A DNA stretch of 26,526 nt, taken from assembly GCA_041687575.1 (NCBI GenBank), contig JAWLBS010000029.1, forward strand, positions 1 through 26,526, given 5' to 3'. The DNA comes from JANYLN01 sp041687575 (GTDB taxonomy: Bacteria; Planctomycetota; Phycisphaerae; UBA1845; JANYLN01). A model generated the notes under the pieces. The model ran no database searches. It saw only the letters and a program-made list of their open reading frames with translations, and was not told the origin of the DNA. Every line of letters begins with the position of its first letter. Within the stretch, counting starts at the first letter, position 1. This document shows, piece by piece, positions 14,661 to 21,992 of the stretch. Both the position numbers and the translations under genes were made by a program.

Positions 14661-15593
14661 ATGACCGAACCCATCCGCATCATCCTCGACACCGACATCG
14701 GCGACGACATCGACGACGCGATCGCGCTGCTGTTTGCGCTGGGCTCGCCCGAGTTCGAGCTGCTCGGGGTGACGACGGTCTATGGCGACGTCGAGACGCG
14801 GGCGCGGATTGCGAGGAAGGTGCTGGCGGCGGCCGGGCGCGGCGACGTGCCGGTGGTGGCCGGGTGCGAGCGGCCGCTGGGGTTCGATTATCACGAAGGG
14901 ACCGCACCGGAGCGGTGCTCGCAGCGCGACGCGGTGGCGGGCGATACGGCGCCTGTCTCGCGGAGTCCGTCGGCGCCGCAGTTCATCGCGGAGGTCGCGA
15001 GAGAGCAGCCGGGGCAGGTCCACGTGGTGACGATCGGGGCGATGACCAACGTGGCGGCCGCGCTGTGCGCCGAGCCGTCGCTGGCCGATCGGCTGGCGGG
15101 GGTGGTCTCGCTGGCGGGGTACCTGCCGCCGCGCAACAGCCAGCCGGAGTGGAACGTGCGGTATGACCCGCTGGCAGCCGCGACGATCGCCCGCAGCGGC
15201 GTGCGGTGGCGGGTCGTGGCGGCGGATGCCCAGGGCAAAAACGGGCTGACGCCGGCCGAGTTCGATGCGCTGGCTGCAAGTGGGCGTCCGCACGCGGCGC
15301 TGCTGCTGGACCTGGTGGTGCTGATGGCGCAAAACAAGGGGGCGGGCCGGCCGGACGTGCGGTCGATCAAGGATGTGCCGGGGGTGCACGTGGCGGACGT
15401 GTTCGCCCTGGCGTCGCTGCTGCAGCCGGAGCGGATGGGGATCGAGCGCGGGCGGGTGGATGTCGCGGCGGACGGCGCGCTGGCGCTAGAGGCGGACCCG
15501 GCGGGTCCGCACGGGTACGTGACGCAGCGTGCGGCGGAAGGGATGTACCGGGCCCAGATCCTGCGCCGGGTGCTGGCGGCCGGGCGGTGGTGA
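14661..15593 (+). CDS. Inosine/uridine-preferring nucleoside hydrolase family protein
   Basis: The protein has 310 residues, normal for the family. Nucleoside hydrolases cleave ribonucleosides to base and ribose. The N-terminal LDTDIGDDIDDA has the calcium-binding aspartate cluster (Asp10, Asp12, Asp15, Asp16, Asp19). VTIGAMTNVAAAL, then EWNVRYDPLAA (the E-F-N-x-x-x-D-P site) and the late HVADVFAL are further family blocks. In the last block the usual HDPLA is HVADVFA, so the catalytic His context is altered and substrate range may differ. The RBS is weak (gaggg, about 9 bases before the ATG). It follows the URO-D-like gene by 31 bases, probably as one operon, perhaps for salvage of an N-glycoside. 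Cytosolic. Confidence 0.88.
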   Translation: MTEPIRIILDTDIGDDIDDAIALLFALGSPEFELLGVTTVYGDVETRARIARKVLAAAGRGDVPVVAGCERPLGFDYHEGTAPERCSQRDAVAGDTAPVSRSPSAPQFIAEVAREQPGQVHVVTIGAMTNVAAALCAEPSLADRLAGVVSLAGYLPPRNSQPEWNVRYDPLAAATIARSGVRWRVVAADAQGKNGLTPAEFDALAASGRPHAALLLDLVVLMAQNKGAGRPDVRSIKDVPGVHVADVFALASLLQPERMGIERGRVDVAADGALALEADPAGPHGYVTQRAAEGMYRAQILRRVLAAGRW

Positions 15594-15594
15594 G

Positions 15595-15634
15595 GTGACA
15601 ACGTGACAACGTGACAACATGACAACGTGACAAC
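15595..15634. repeat. Tandem repeat of gtgacaac, five units
   Basis: Five consecutive 8-base units begin one base after the nucleoside hydrolase stop codon; the fourth is atgacaac. Copy number may vary by slippage. Confidence 0.9.
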
Positions 15635-15792
15635 GAAAGCGGGGCGTTTCGCCGTGTTGTCAGCCACAATGTGCTGTCATCGCGAACAACGTGAAGTGGC
15701 TTCGTCTTTCAGTGTATTCTGCGCTTGCGTTCTGTGCGCTCCGTGGTTGTCATCCTGAAAAAGCGCAGGGCGCCGCTGCGCCCGCCCGCTCA

Positions 15793-15859
15793 GTCCCGGC
15801 AGGGACAGTGTAGGGCGGGCTGCGCCCGCCGGTCGTTGTCGTACAGTCCCGGCAGGGAC
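15793..15859. repeat. Two copies of gtcccggcagggac
   Basis: The 14-base hairpin-forming sequence occurs at 15793-15806 and 15846-15859. Between them another inverted repeat (ggcgggc 15814-15820, gcccgcc 15824-15830) lies on a GC-rich stem. This looks like a dispersed REP-type element. Confidence 0.6.
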
Positions 15860-16080
15860 GACAGAATCGCTCGCACGGCGCTTGTCCGCCAATATGGGCG
15901 TCGCGCGCATCGGAACGACAAAGACACCCTCGCTCACGCTTCGGGCTCGTTTGGGCGCGATGCAGGATGCGAGCGCCACGCCCCTGCCAGGGGTTACCGC
16001 GACCTCACGGTCGCGGCTCTTTCCCGTTTGCGTCCGGAAGTCTTGCCCGTCCGCAGGGATAACGACACCCTCGCTGACGC

Positions 16081-16266
16081 TTCGGGCTCCTTCCCGCGAG
16101 CTGCGGGGCCGGTGCGTCTTCGAACGACTCCCTCGCTCACGCTTCGGGCTCCTTCCCGCGAGCTGCGGGGCCGGTGCGTCTTCGAACGACTCCCTCGCTT
16201 ACGCTTCGGGCTCCTTCCCGCGAGCTGCGGGGCCGGTGCGTCTTCGAACGACTCCCTCGCTTACGC
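16081..16266. repeat. 62-bp tandem array, three full units
   Basis: Units start at 16081, 16143 and 16205 and are nearly identical; I see one variable base, c or t, in ctcgct(c/t)acgc. Partial units flank the array (about 16061-16080 and 16267-16279). Each unit contains the hairpin cccgc-gagct-gcggg and ends in the ctcgctcacgcttcggg motif, whose reverse strand reads SVSEG, a peptide string I associate with repeats in planctomycete genomes. Spacers are not unique, so this is not a CRISPR array. Confidence 0.9.
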
Positions 16267-16314
16267 TTCGGGCTCTTTCCTGCTTGCATCTGAGCGCAAC
16301 GCTCATCCGCGGAA

Positions 16315-16375
16315 TGCCATGGCCGCATGGTTCGACTCGCTGCGCTCGCTCACCACAAGCAGCGCGGCCATGGCA
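16315..16375. repeat. Perfect 12-bp inverted repeat with 37-base loop
   Basis: The arms tgccatggccgc (16315-16326) and gcggccatggca (16364-16375) are perfect. The loop contains ttcgactcgctgcgctcgct, a string resembling dispersed repeats. A smaller hairpin (tgagcg-caa-cgctca, 16291-16305) precedes it. The right arm ends 19 bases before the TATAAT of nnrD, where a -35 box would be. Confidence 0.7.
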
Positions 16376-16394
16376 CCCGTTGCGGTCTCGGCGC

Positions 16395-16400
16395 TATAAT
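16395..16400 (+). promoter_or_regulatory. -10 box of nnrD
   Basis: A perfect TATAAT lies 60 bases before the nnrD ATG. No -35-like hexamer stands 16-18 bases upstream; that place is taken by the right arm of the inverted repeat. Confidence 0.45.
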
Positions 16401-16460
16401 GACATTCAGCGGGATCGACGGCGGAAGGTTATACCTGTTCTGGAACAAGGGAATACACGG

Positions 16461-17357
16461 ATGGCGAGCAGGACGAGTCGCAGTCAGACGGTCACGGCGC
16501 TGCCGCAGTTGCCGGAGCGGCCGCGGGACGCGCACAAGGGGATGTTCGGGCGGGTGCTGGCGGTCGGGGGCAGCGCGGCGATGGCGGGCTCGGTGGCGCT
16601 GGTGGCGAATGCCGCCTACCGCAGCGGCGCCGGGCTGGTGCGGATCTTCTGCCCGGCCTCGGCCCAGCCGATCGCCATCGGCCAGGCCATTTGCGCGACC
16701 AGCGCGCCTGCCGCCGAGACCGCGGACGGGCACTTCAGCCTCGTCGCGCGGTACCAGCTGCTCGAGCAGGCGGCGCAGCACGACGTGATCGCGATGGGCC
16801 CGGGCATGGGCCGGTCGGGGGCATGCGAGCGGCTGGTCTACACGGCAATCGTCGAGGCCGAGACGGCGCTGGTGCTCGATGCCGACGGGTTGAACAACCT
16901 GGCGGGACTGGGGCGCATCGATCGGGTGGCGGGTCTGCTGGTGATCACCCCGCACCCCGGCGAAGCGAACCGTCTGCTGGCGGCCTTCGGGCTTAACGTC
17001 GAGTTGTCGCATGAGCCGAAGGCGCGGCGGGCGGCAGCCGAGGCGCTGGCGCACCACCTGGACTGCATCTGCGTGCTCAAGGGCGCCGGCACGGTCGTAG
17101 CTGGCGGCGGGCAGGTCTACGTCAACGACGTGGACAACCCGGGCATGGCGACCGGCGGGACGGGCGACGTGCTGACCGGGGTGATCGCAGCGCTGCTGGG
17201 GCAGGGCTTTTCCGCGTTCGATGCGGCCGTGCTGGGCGTGCACCTGCACGGGATGGCTGGCGAGATCGCCGCCGAGCGGTTCGGCCAGTACAGCATGATC
17301 GCCAGCGACCTGCTGGAGACGCTGGGCGAGGCCTTCCGCCGCCACGGCGGTCAGTAG
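16461..17357 (+). CDS. nnrD: ADP-dependent NAD(P)HX dehydratase
   Basis: The protein has 298 residues. It repairs the hydrated, inactive nicotinamide cofactors NADHX and NADPHX, using ADP (or ATP in some members). I see the YjeF C-terminal / ribokinase-like fold: HKGMFGRVLAVGGSAAMAGS (from 27), GPGMGRS, VLDADGLN, TPHPGEA (163-169) and the phosphate-binding TGGTGDVLTG (231-240). The ATG at 16461 has AAGGGA 8 bases upstream and starts where the family starts; the frame is open upstream through the repeat array but that part is repeat sequence. The epimerase half (NnrE, YjeF N-terminal domain) is not fused here and not in the window. It seems to be transcribed alone from the TATAAT at 16395. Confidence 0.93.
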   Translation: MASRTSRSQTVTALPQLPERPRDAHKGMFGRVLAVGGSAAMAGSVALVANAAYRSGAGLVRIFCPASAQPIAIGQAICATSAPAAETADGHFSLVARYQLLEQAAQHDVIAMGPGMGRSGACERLVYTAIVEAETALVLDADGLNNLAGLGRIDRVAGLLVITPHPGEANRLLAAFGLNVELSHEPKARRAAAEALAHHLDCICVLKGAGTVVAGGGQVYVNDVDNPGMATGGTGDVLTGVIAALLGQGFSAFDAAVLGVHLHGMAGEIAAERFGQYSMIASDLLETLGEAFRRHGGQ

Positions 17358-17614
17358 GCGAAGTCACAGCCGCAGCCTCGGACGCCGGCCTCAGCCGGAA
17401 GCGCACGCTCAAGGCTCAGACGCCGGAGATCACACCTGCAGCAGGAAAGTGAGCCGTCCTTGACCCGCTTCCGGGGCGCGTCTAACGTCGAATAGAGGCG
17501 TCGGATCACGGCGTTTGCCGCAGTTGCCCCCCGCCTGCTGTCCCTCGGGGGCATACGTGTACAGAGACGCCCATTGACATTGATACAGATCCAGTCCATT
17601 ACAAGGGGCACGTC

Positions 17615-18127
17615 ATGAAGGTCAAAGGCAAAGAAGTGGTTGGCATATCCGAGGGCCTGCTGGTCGGGCCGCAGCCGAGCGTCGAAGACATCAGCCAGAT
17701 CGCCGAAGAGGGGTTCCTGACGGTGGTCAACCTGCGGGCCAAGGGCGAGCAGGACTTGGAGATCGATCCGGAGGACGAGGGCGAGATCGTGCGGGGCAAC
17801 GGCTTGCGGTACTCGCACATCCCTGTCTCGATGGACGACCTGCACTTCGAGCAGGTCGACATGTTCCGTCACGACGTCAAGTCGCTGATGGGGCCGGTCT
17901 ACGTCCACTGCAGCACCAGCCAGCGGTCGGCCGCCTTTGCGCTGATGCACCTGGCGGTCGAGACGGGACTATCGCCCGAGGCGGTGTTTCAAAAGGCCGG
18001 GCAGCTGGGCCTGGATATCGAAAAACAGGAGCTGAAGGATTTCATGCGGGATTACATCGTCAGCCGGCAACGTGGACAGTTCGACGAGGACCTGGGCCCC
18101 GAGGCCGCTGACGAGTGGATCGAATAG
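17615..18127 (+). CDS. DUF442/BLH-type phosphatase or sulfurtransferase-like protein
   Basis: The protein has 170 residues. AAGGGG (17603-17608) is 6 bases before the ATG. The sequence shows a tyrosine-phosphatase-like fold: ISEGLLVGPQPSVEDISQIAEEG, VVNLRAKGE, then the P-loop VHCSTSQRSAAFAL with Cys99 and Arg104. The C-x4-R spacing is that of DUF442 (beta-lactamase-hydrolase-like, BLH) proteins and rhodaneses, whose usual loop is CRSGTRS; here the Gly is replaced (CSTSQRS). Proteins of this family are commonly encoded with or fused to persulfide dioxygenases, and the next gene, 19 bases on, is exactly that. It probably works on protein- or glutathione-bound sulfane sulfur or on a phosphoester. 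It is cytosolic. A C-terminal extension (about 135-170) is acidic. Confidence 0.8.
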   Translation: MKVKGKEVVGISEGLLVGPQPSVEDISQIAEEGFLTVVNLRAKGEQDLEIDPEDEGEIVRGNGLRYSHIPVSMDDLHFEQVDMFRHDVKSLMGPVYVHCSTSQRSAAFALMHLAVETGLSPEAVFQKAGQLGLDIEKQELKDFMRDYIVSRQRGQFDEDLGPEAADEWIE

Positions 18128-18146
18128 CGACAGACGGGGGGCCCCC

Positions 18147-19553
18147 ATGCTCTTGCACCAGCGGTACGTTCCCGGCCTGGCGATCTTGTCGTACGTACTG
18201 GGCGACGAGGAGTCGGGCGAGGCGGTCGTGATCGACCCGGTCCGGGACATCGAGCCGTTCATCCGGTATGCCCGCGACAATGACCTGCACATCCGCCATA
18301 TCGTCGAGACGCACGTCCACGCCGATTTTGTCAGCGGGGCTCGAGAGCTGAAAGAGCGACTCGGCGGCGAGCCGACGATCCACTGCTCGGCGATGGGCGG
18401 CAAGGAGTGGTTGCCGCCTTACGCGGATCGGCAGGTTCGCCAAGGCGATCGGATCGAGATAGGCCGGGTGCGGATCGACTTTCGCCACGTGCCCGGCCAC
18501 ACGCCCGAGCATGTGGCCGCCCTGGTCTACGACACGTCGCGGAGCGAGGATGAGCCGTGGCTGATGTTCACGGGGGACCTGCTGTTCGTCGGGGCGGTCG
18601 GCCGGCCGGACCTGCTGGGCGAGCAGGAGCAGAAGCGCCTCGCCCACGAGTTGTACAAGAGCCTGTTCGAACGGATCGGCGACGTCCCGGACACCACCGA
18701 GGTCTTCCCCGCGCACGGGGCGGGCAGTTTGTGCGGCAAGGCGATCGCCAGCCGGCGAAGCAGCACGCTGGGCTTCGAGCGGCGCTTCAGCGCCTCCCTG
18801 CATAAGGCGCCCGAGGAGCAGTGGACACGGGACCTGCTGGGGGACATGCCGATGGCGCCGCCGTATTTCACAACGATGAAGCAGGTCAACCGGGACGGCC
18901 CGCCGGTGCTGGGCCCGATGTTGCCGGGGCAGAAGCGGTTCAAGCTCAAGGCCGCCCGTGAGCGGATCGAGCAGGGCGCGCTGGTGCTCGACACGCGGTC
19001 GAAGGAGGCCTTCGCGGCGGCGCACATCCCCGGGGCGATCAACATCGGCCTGGGGAAGCACTTTGCCACGTGGGCGGGCTGGGTCCTGCCGTACGACCGC
19101 GATATCCTGGTCGTGCCGGCCGATGCGGGCGAGATGCCCGAGGTGGCGGTCTCGCTGACGCGGATCGGCCTGGATCGGATCGCCGGGCAGGTCGAGGGCG
19201 GCACGTCGGCGTGGGAGCAGGCGGGCCTGCCGATCGAGTCGGTCCGGCCGCTGTCGGTGCACGACCTGCATCGTCGTCTCGGCGAGGTGCCTGACCGGCT
19301 GACCGTGCTGGACGTGCGGACCGAGCAGGAGTGGGACGAGGGCCACATCGACGGCGCGGTCCACGTGCACGGCGGGTTGCTGCAGGACCACTTCAAGAAG
19401 GTGCCGAAGGACCGGCCGGTGGCGGCGATCTGCGGCTCGGGCTACCGCGCGTCGGTGGCGGCATCGCTGCTTCAGCGGCAGGAATACGACGAGGTGTACA
19501 ACGTGCTCGGTGGGATGACGGCGTGGAAGGCGGCGAAGCTGCCGACCGGCTGA
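18147..19553 (+). CDS. Persulfide dioxygenase-rhodanese fusion, CstB-like
   Basis: The protein has 468 residues in three domains. Residues 1-235 are a metallo-beta-lactamase-fold persulfide dioxygenase: THVHADF (His56, His58, Asp60), GHTPEH (His118) and FTGDLLF (Asp144). Predicted iron ligands by analogy with ETHE1 are His56, His118 and Asp144; the last His of a classical HxHxDH site is Phe61, as I recall for this subgroup. Residues about 268-365 are a rhodanese fold without a catalytic Cys. Residues about 370-468 are a rhodanese with CGSGYR, Cys429. This order (dioxygenase, inactive rhodanese, active rhodanese) equals staphylococcal CstB, which oxidises persulfides to sulfite and thiosulfate. 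The start is 19 bases after the upstream gene with only a G-run as RBS, so translation may be coupled. No sulfide:quinone reductase is in the window. Confidence 0.92.
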   Translation: MLLHQRYVPGLAILSYVLGDEESGEAVVIDPVRDIEPFIRYARDNDLHIRHIVETHVHADFVSGARELKERLGGEPTIHCSAMGGKEWLPPYADRQVRQGDRIEIGRVRIDFRHVPGHTPEHVAALVYDTSRSEDEPWLMFTGDLLFVGAVGRPDLLGEQEQKRLAHELYKSLFERIGDVPDTTEVFPAHGAGSLCGKAIASRRSSTLGFERRFSASLHKAPEEQWTRDLLGDMPMAPPYFTTMKQVNRDGPPVLGPMLPGQKRFKLKAARERIEQGALVLDTRSKEAFAAAHIPGAINIGLGKHFATWAGWVLPYDRDILVVPADAGEMPEVAVSLTRIGLDRIAGQVEGGTSAWEQAGLPIESVRPLSVHDLHRRLGEVPDRLTVLDVRTEQEWDEGHIDGAVHVHGGLLQDHFKKVPKDRPVAAICGSGYRASVAASLLQRQEYDEVYNVLGGMTAWKAAKLPTG

Positions 19554-19924
19554 GACGAGAACACTTCCGCGGTTTTCATGAACCTGTCCCCCGAAACGAT
19601 GTCGCGGGACACGAGGTATTGACCCCCGCGCAGAAAATGAAGCCCGCGGTTGGCGTCTTCATTTAGCCGGCCCGCTTGCGGGCTGCGCTGCGGCGCCCGG
19701 TCACCACCGTTGCCTTCTTTGACAGCGTAACCCTCAAATAGCCGGCACGGCGATGGGGGGCGCTGCTGGTGTCGGCGCGTGGACTGATGCGCGCGGCGCC
19801 CGCTTGCACAATCGGGGTCGATCCCTGGCACCTGATGCGGCGTGGCTCAGGCGGGGCGGATCCGTTACAATCCTGTCGCTGATCGTGTGGTCGACCCTGC
19901 AGACGGTGAGAGAGGGACAGAGGC
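19554..19924. other. 371-bp intergenic region after the sulfur module
   Basis: A stem with perfect 8-bp arms (aaatgaag 19635-19642, cttcattt 19657-19664) and a 14-base loop may end the upstream transcript. Near 19671-19684 a short GC hairpin (gcccg-cttg-cgggc) follows. No gene is supported. The 3' part holds the possible promoter of the next gene. Confidence 0.5.
19866..19871 (+). promoter_or_regulatory. Possible -10 box (TACAAT)
   Basis: TACAAT lies 54 bases before the ATG at 19925, the same form as at 13497-13502. No -35 box is convincing. Confidence 0.3.
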
Positions 19925-21004
19925 ATGTTGCGCTACACCGCCGCCAGCCGGTTCTGGCGAATGATCCCGGCCGGGCTTTCCGACCGGGTGTGGCATCGCC
20001 GCGGGTGGTCGCTGCTGCAGCGGGCGGCCCGCTGGGTGCCGGCCTACGGGCAGCTGCTGGAGATCTTCCAGGGGCAGCCCGGGCCCAGCGCCGCCGCCGG
20101 CCGGCACACCCACCGATTGCAGACCTGTCGCCACAGCTATGTCGATGTCTATCCCTTGCGGTACCGCTGCTGCAGCGGCTGGCAGTCCGAGGCGATCACC
20201 TTCGATCCGGACCCGTGCAGCGGGGCCCCGCCCGGCGCCGCCGGCCATCATTCCAACTGGCCCCGCAGTCGATACGAACTGTCCATCCTCCGCCAGCAGC
20301 TCGTCGGGCTTTTGAGCGGCTGGTTCGATGCCCGTCGACGCCGGACCCTGCTGGTGCTGGACCTGCCGGCCGCGGGATGGGCGGGGGCACCGCGGATCGG
20401 CCGGGCCCTGCAGGAGGCGATCGGCCTGGGCCACCTCAGCGCGACGCTCGTCGACCGCGACAGTCAGGACGACGACCGCGGTCTGGCGCGGCTGGCTGAC
20501 GCCTTCCAGCAGTGCATCGTGCTGACCCGCCCGGGCGACGTGGCCGAGCGGGTCGATTGGCTGGCCAGCCAGCAGGTCCGGTCGGGGATCGTCTGTTTCG
20601 GTCCGCCCGTATCGGGCTTTGCGGCCGGGGCGGCCGGCGACGTTGCGGTCTGCTCGGTCCTCGGGGCCGACGAGGTGGGGCCGCTGATTGCAGCGGAAAC
20701 GCCGTTGAGTCGCCTGGCCGCTGCGGCCATGAGGATGGAGGCGGTCAACGGCGATGCGGGCCGGGTCCTGGGGGCCTGGCAGCCGTTTCCCTGCGGGCCG
20801 TGGATCGAGCAGGAGGGGTGCGATCTGCTGGTGTCGAGCTGGGGCGCTGCGCCGGTCCTGCGGTACCGGCTCGGGTGGTGCGGCCGGATCGTGCCCTTCG
20901 AGCAGATCCGATCGGTCCTGAGAGGCACGACTGCTCCGCCGGGAAACCGACTGCGGGGTGGCGCCCCCTGGAAACTCCCGCTGATCGTGCTGAGCCAAGC
21001 CTGA
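19925..21004 (+). CDS. Uncharacterised protein, 359 residues
   Basis: I do not recognise this protein. AGAGGG (19911-19916) is 8 bases before the ATG. There is no signal peptide or membrane helix. It is rich in Arg, Trp and Cys in the first 100 residues (including RLQTCRHSYVDVYPLRYRCC, with several Cys and His that could bind a metal). Residues about 140-270 look like a Rossmann-type alternation (RTLLVLDLPAAGWAG, LSATLVDRD, CIVLTRPGDVAERVDWL, GIVCFGPPVSG), reminiscent of a nucleotide- or NAD-binding or P-loop-like fold without a Walker A motif. Codon use is like the neighbours. It is flanked by intergenic gaps of 371 and 340 bases, so it is probably a single-gene unit. Confidence 0.65.
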   Translation: MLRYTAASRFWRMIPAGLSDRVWHRRGWSLLQRAARWVPAYGQLLEIFQGQPGPSAAAGRHTHRLQTCRHSYVDVYPLRYRCCSGWQSEAITFDPDPCSGAPPGAAGHHSNWPRSRYELSILRQQLVGLLSGWFDARRRRTLLVLDLPAAGWAGAPRIGRALQEAIGLGHLSATLVDRDSQDDDRGLARLADAFQQCIVLTRPGDVAERVDWLASQQVRSGIVCFGPPVSGFAAGAAGDVAVCSVLGADEVGPLIAAETPLSRLAAAAMRMEAVNGDAGRVLGAWQPFPCGPWIEQEGCDLLVSSWGAAPVLRYRLGWCGRIVPFEQIRSVLRGTTAPPGNRLRGGAPWKLPLIVLSQA

Positions 21005-21344
21005 GCGACGGGTCTGTCTCGTTGTCGCGACAGCCGGCAGCGACCGGCATAGCAATCGCGCTAAATCGATTCATAATCACGTGTAATGAGTGTTTGCGCT
21101 CGATTTTGACAGGCCCGCCAGTTCCTCCGGCGAGCGGTTGTGTTGCGTAACTGCATCTCTGCTTTTGGTTTAGTGTTCAGGGATCGTGAAAAAAGGGTGT
21201 ACATGCGATGTGGTGGATGTAGAATGGCCGCCTGGTCGCGGCCACTTTTTCATTGAAGGGGGGTTGCTGCGCCTGTATAATCGCCGATCTATTATATTGC
21301 CGCTGTTAGCGGACAGGGACGTAAGTCATAGCAAGGAGCCGGGC
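21005..21344. other. 340-bp AT-richer intergenic region
   Basis: The stretch is clearly less GC-rich than the rest. Apart from weak hairpins near 21020-21050 and the promoter at 21253-21281 I see nothing in it. The frame of the next gene is open back to 21186, but that part has no RBS and would contain the promoter. Confidence 0.6.
21253..21281 (+). promoter_or_regulatory. Near-consensus sigma-70 promoter
   Basis: TTGAAG (21253-21258) and TATAAT (21276-21281) are exactly 17 bases apart, giving a leader of about 57 bases to the GTG at 21345. It supports the shorter gene start. Confidence 0.75.
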
Positions 21345-21914
21345 GTGGACATCGAACATGCAAGACAAAGTGTGGGGCAATTACGTTACCACTTATACGG
21401 CAGGGGTTTGCATCCGGAACTGTTCCATATCGACCAGGGACAGGTCGTTCGTCAGCGACGTTATTTCGCCGATGTCTGGATCGTAGGTCTGGCCCATGTC
21501 ATCACCCTGCGGCACAAGAACGCGATCATCACGGAAGTGGCCGCGGCGCCCGGCGAATCGCTGCCGCAGCGGGGCCTGGTGACCAGCTTCAAGTTCCGCG
21601 GCGAGCGAGACGAGGAGCGGGAGTTCGACGAGGGGATGCAGTACATCTTCTCCAGCCAGGTCGAGCAGATGACCGAGAACGTCTTCAAGGCGTGCCACGA
21701 GGACCTGCTCGGCGATGCCCGCAATCGCGGCATCCACATGGAGTACCCGGACCTGGCGACCAACGGGCTGGTGCCGTTCAGCTACCTGAGCACCGAGGCG
21801 CGGGACAACGAGTTCCACGTCCACGCCTTCCACCTGTTCCCGGACGAGTGCACCATCCTGCGGACCCAGAGCATCTTCGAGGTCGAGCCCAGCCGCTTCG
21901 GCAAGGTCTACTAG
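21345..21914 (+). CDS. Conserved protein of unknown function (DUF2617-like)
   Basis: The protein has 189 residues from a GTG start, chosen because AAGGAG (21333-21338) is 6 bases upstream and a strong promoter lies just before. It has no signal peptide or membrane helix. Features are VGQLRYHLYGRGLHPELF, DVWIVGLAHVITL, a charged GERDEEREFDEGMQYIFSSQ region, VHAFHLFPDECTILRTQSIF at the end. The pattern reminds me of DUF2617, a small soluble family without known function; I hold this link loosely. It is followed by a bidirectional-looking terminator and then the convergent cydB. Expression is probably strong judging by promoter and RBS. Confidence 0.75.
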   Translation: MDIEHARQSVGQLRYHLYGRGLHPELFHIDQGQVVRQRRYFADVWIVGLAHVITLRHKNAIITEVAAAPGESLPQRGLVTSFKFRGERDEEREFDEGMQYIFSSQVEQMTENVFKACHEDLLGDARNRGIHMEYPDLATNGLVPFSYLSTEARDNEFHVHAFHLFPDECTILRTQSIFEVEPSRFGKVY

Positions 21915-21940
21915 ACCGGGCATCGCCTTCTCCGATAGAG

Positions 21941-21974
21941 AACGGGCCGGATCCGTCAGCGGATCCGGCCCGTT
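21941..21974. terminator. Terminator between convergent genes
   Basis: A perfect 15-bp stem (21941-21955 with 21960-21974) with the 4-base loop tcag is followed on the plus strand by tgtttg after the stem Ts. It sits between the stop at 21914 and the cydB stop at 21993 and may serve both strands. Confidence 0.85.
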
Positions 21975-21992
21975 TGTTTGCGCCGCGCAACG

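Larger units (their letters stand above)
15594..16460. other. 867-bp repeat-dense intergenic region
   Basis: No supported gene lies here. In order it contains five 8-base tandem repeats, two copies of gtcccggcagggac, a degenerate single copy of the cctcgctcacgcttcgggct motif near 15927, the 62-bp tandem array, a 12-bp inverted repeat, and the TATAAT of nnrD. Long open frames exist in several frames but the repeat length is not a multiple of three, so the frames shift from unit to unit, which argues against a protein. Confidence 0.7.

Noticed and set aside
16081..16266. CRISPR array
   Set aside because: The units are contiguous tandem copies without unique spacers, and no cas genes are present.
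16371..16385. Sigma-54 promoter (tggcac followed by ttgc)
   Set aside because: The GG and GC elements are two bases too close for sigma-54, and the right arm of an inverted repeat explains the sequence.
15882..16460. N-terminal extension of nnrD through the 62-bp array
   Set aside because: The extra part is repeat sequence whose frame rotates between units, and a proper RBS and ATG exist at 16461.
17574..17603. Sigma-70 promoter before the DUF442-type gene
   Set aside because: TTGACA (17574-17579) is perfect, but the only -10 positions at proper spacing (cattac/attaca) are poor and would put the start on the RBS.
18060..19391. 443-codon minus-strand frame over the persulfide dioxygenase
   Set aside because: Antisense shadow; all catalytic motifs are on the plus strand.
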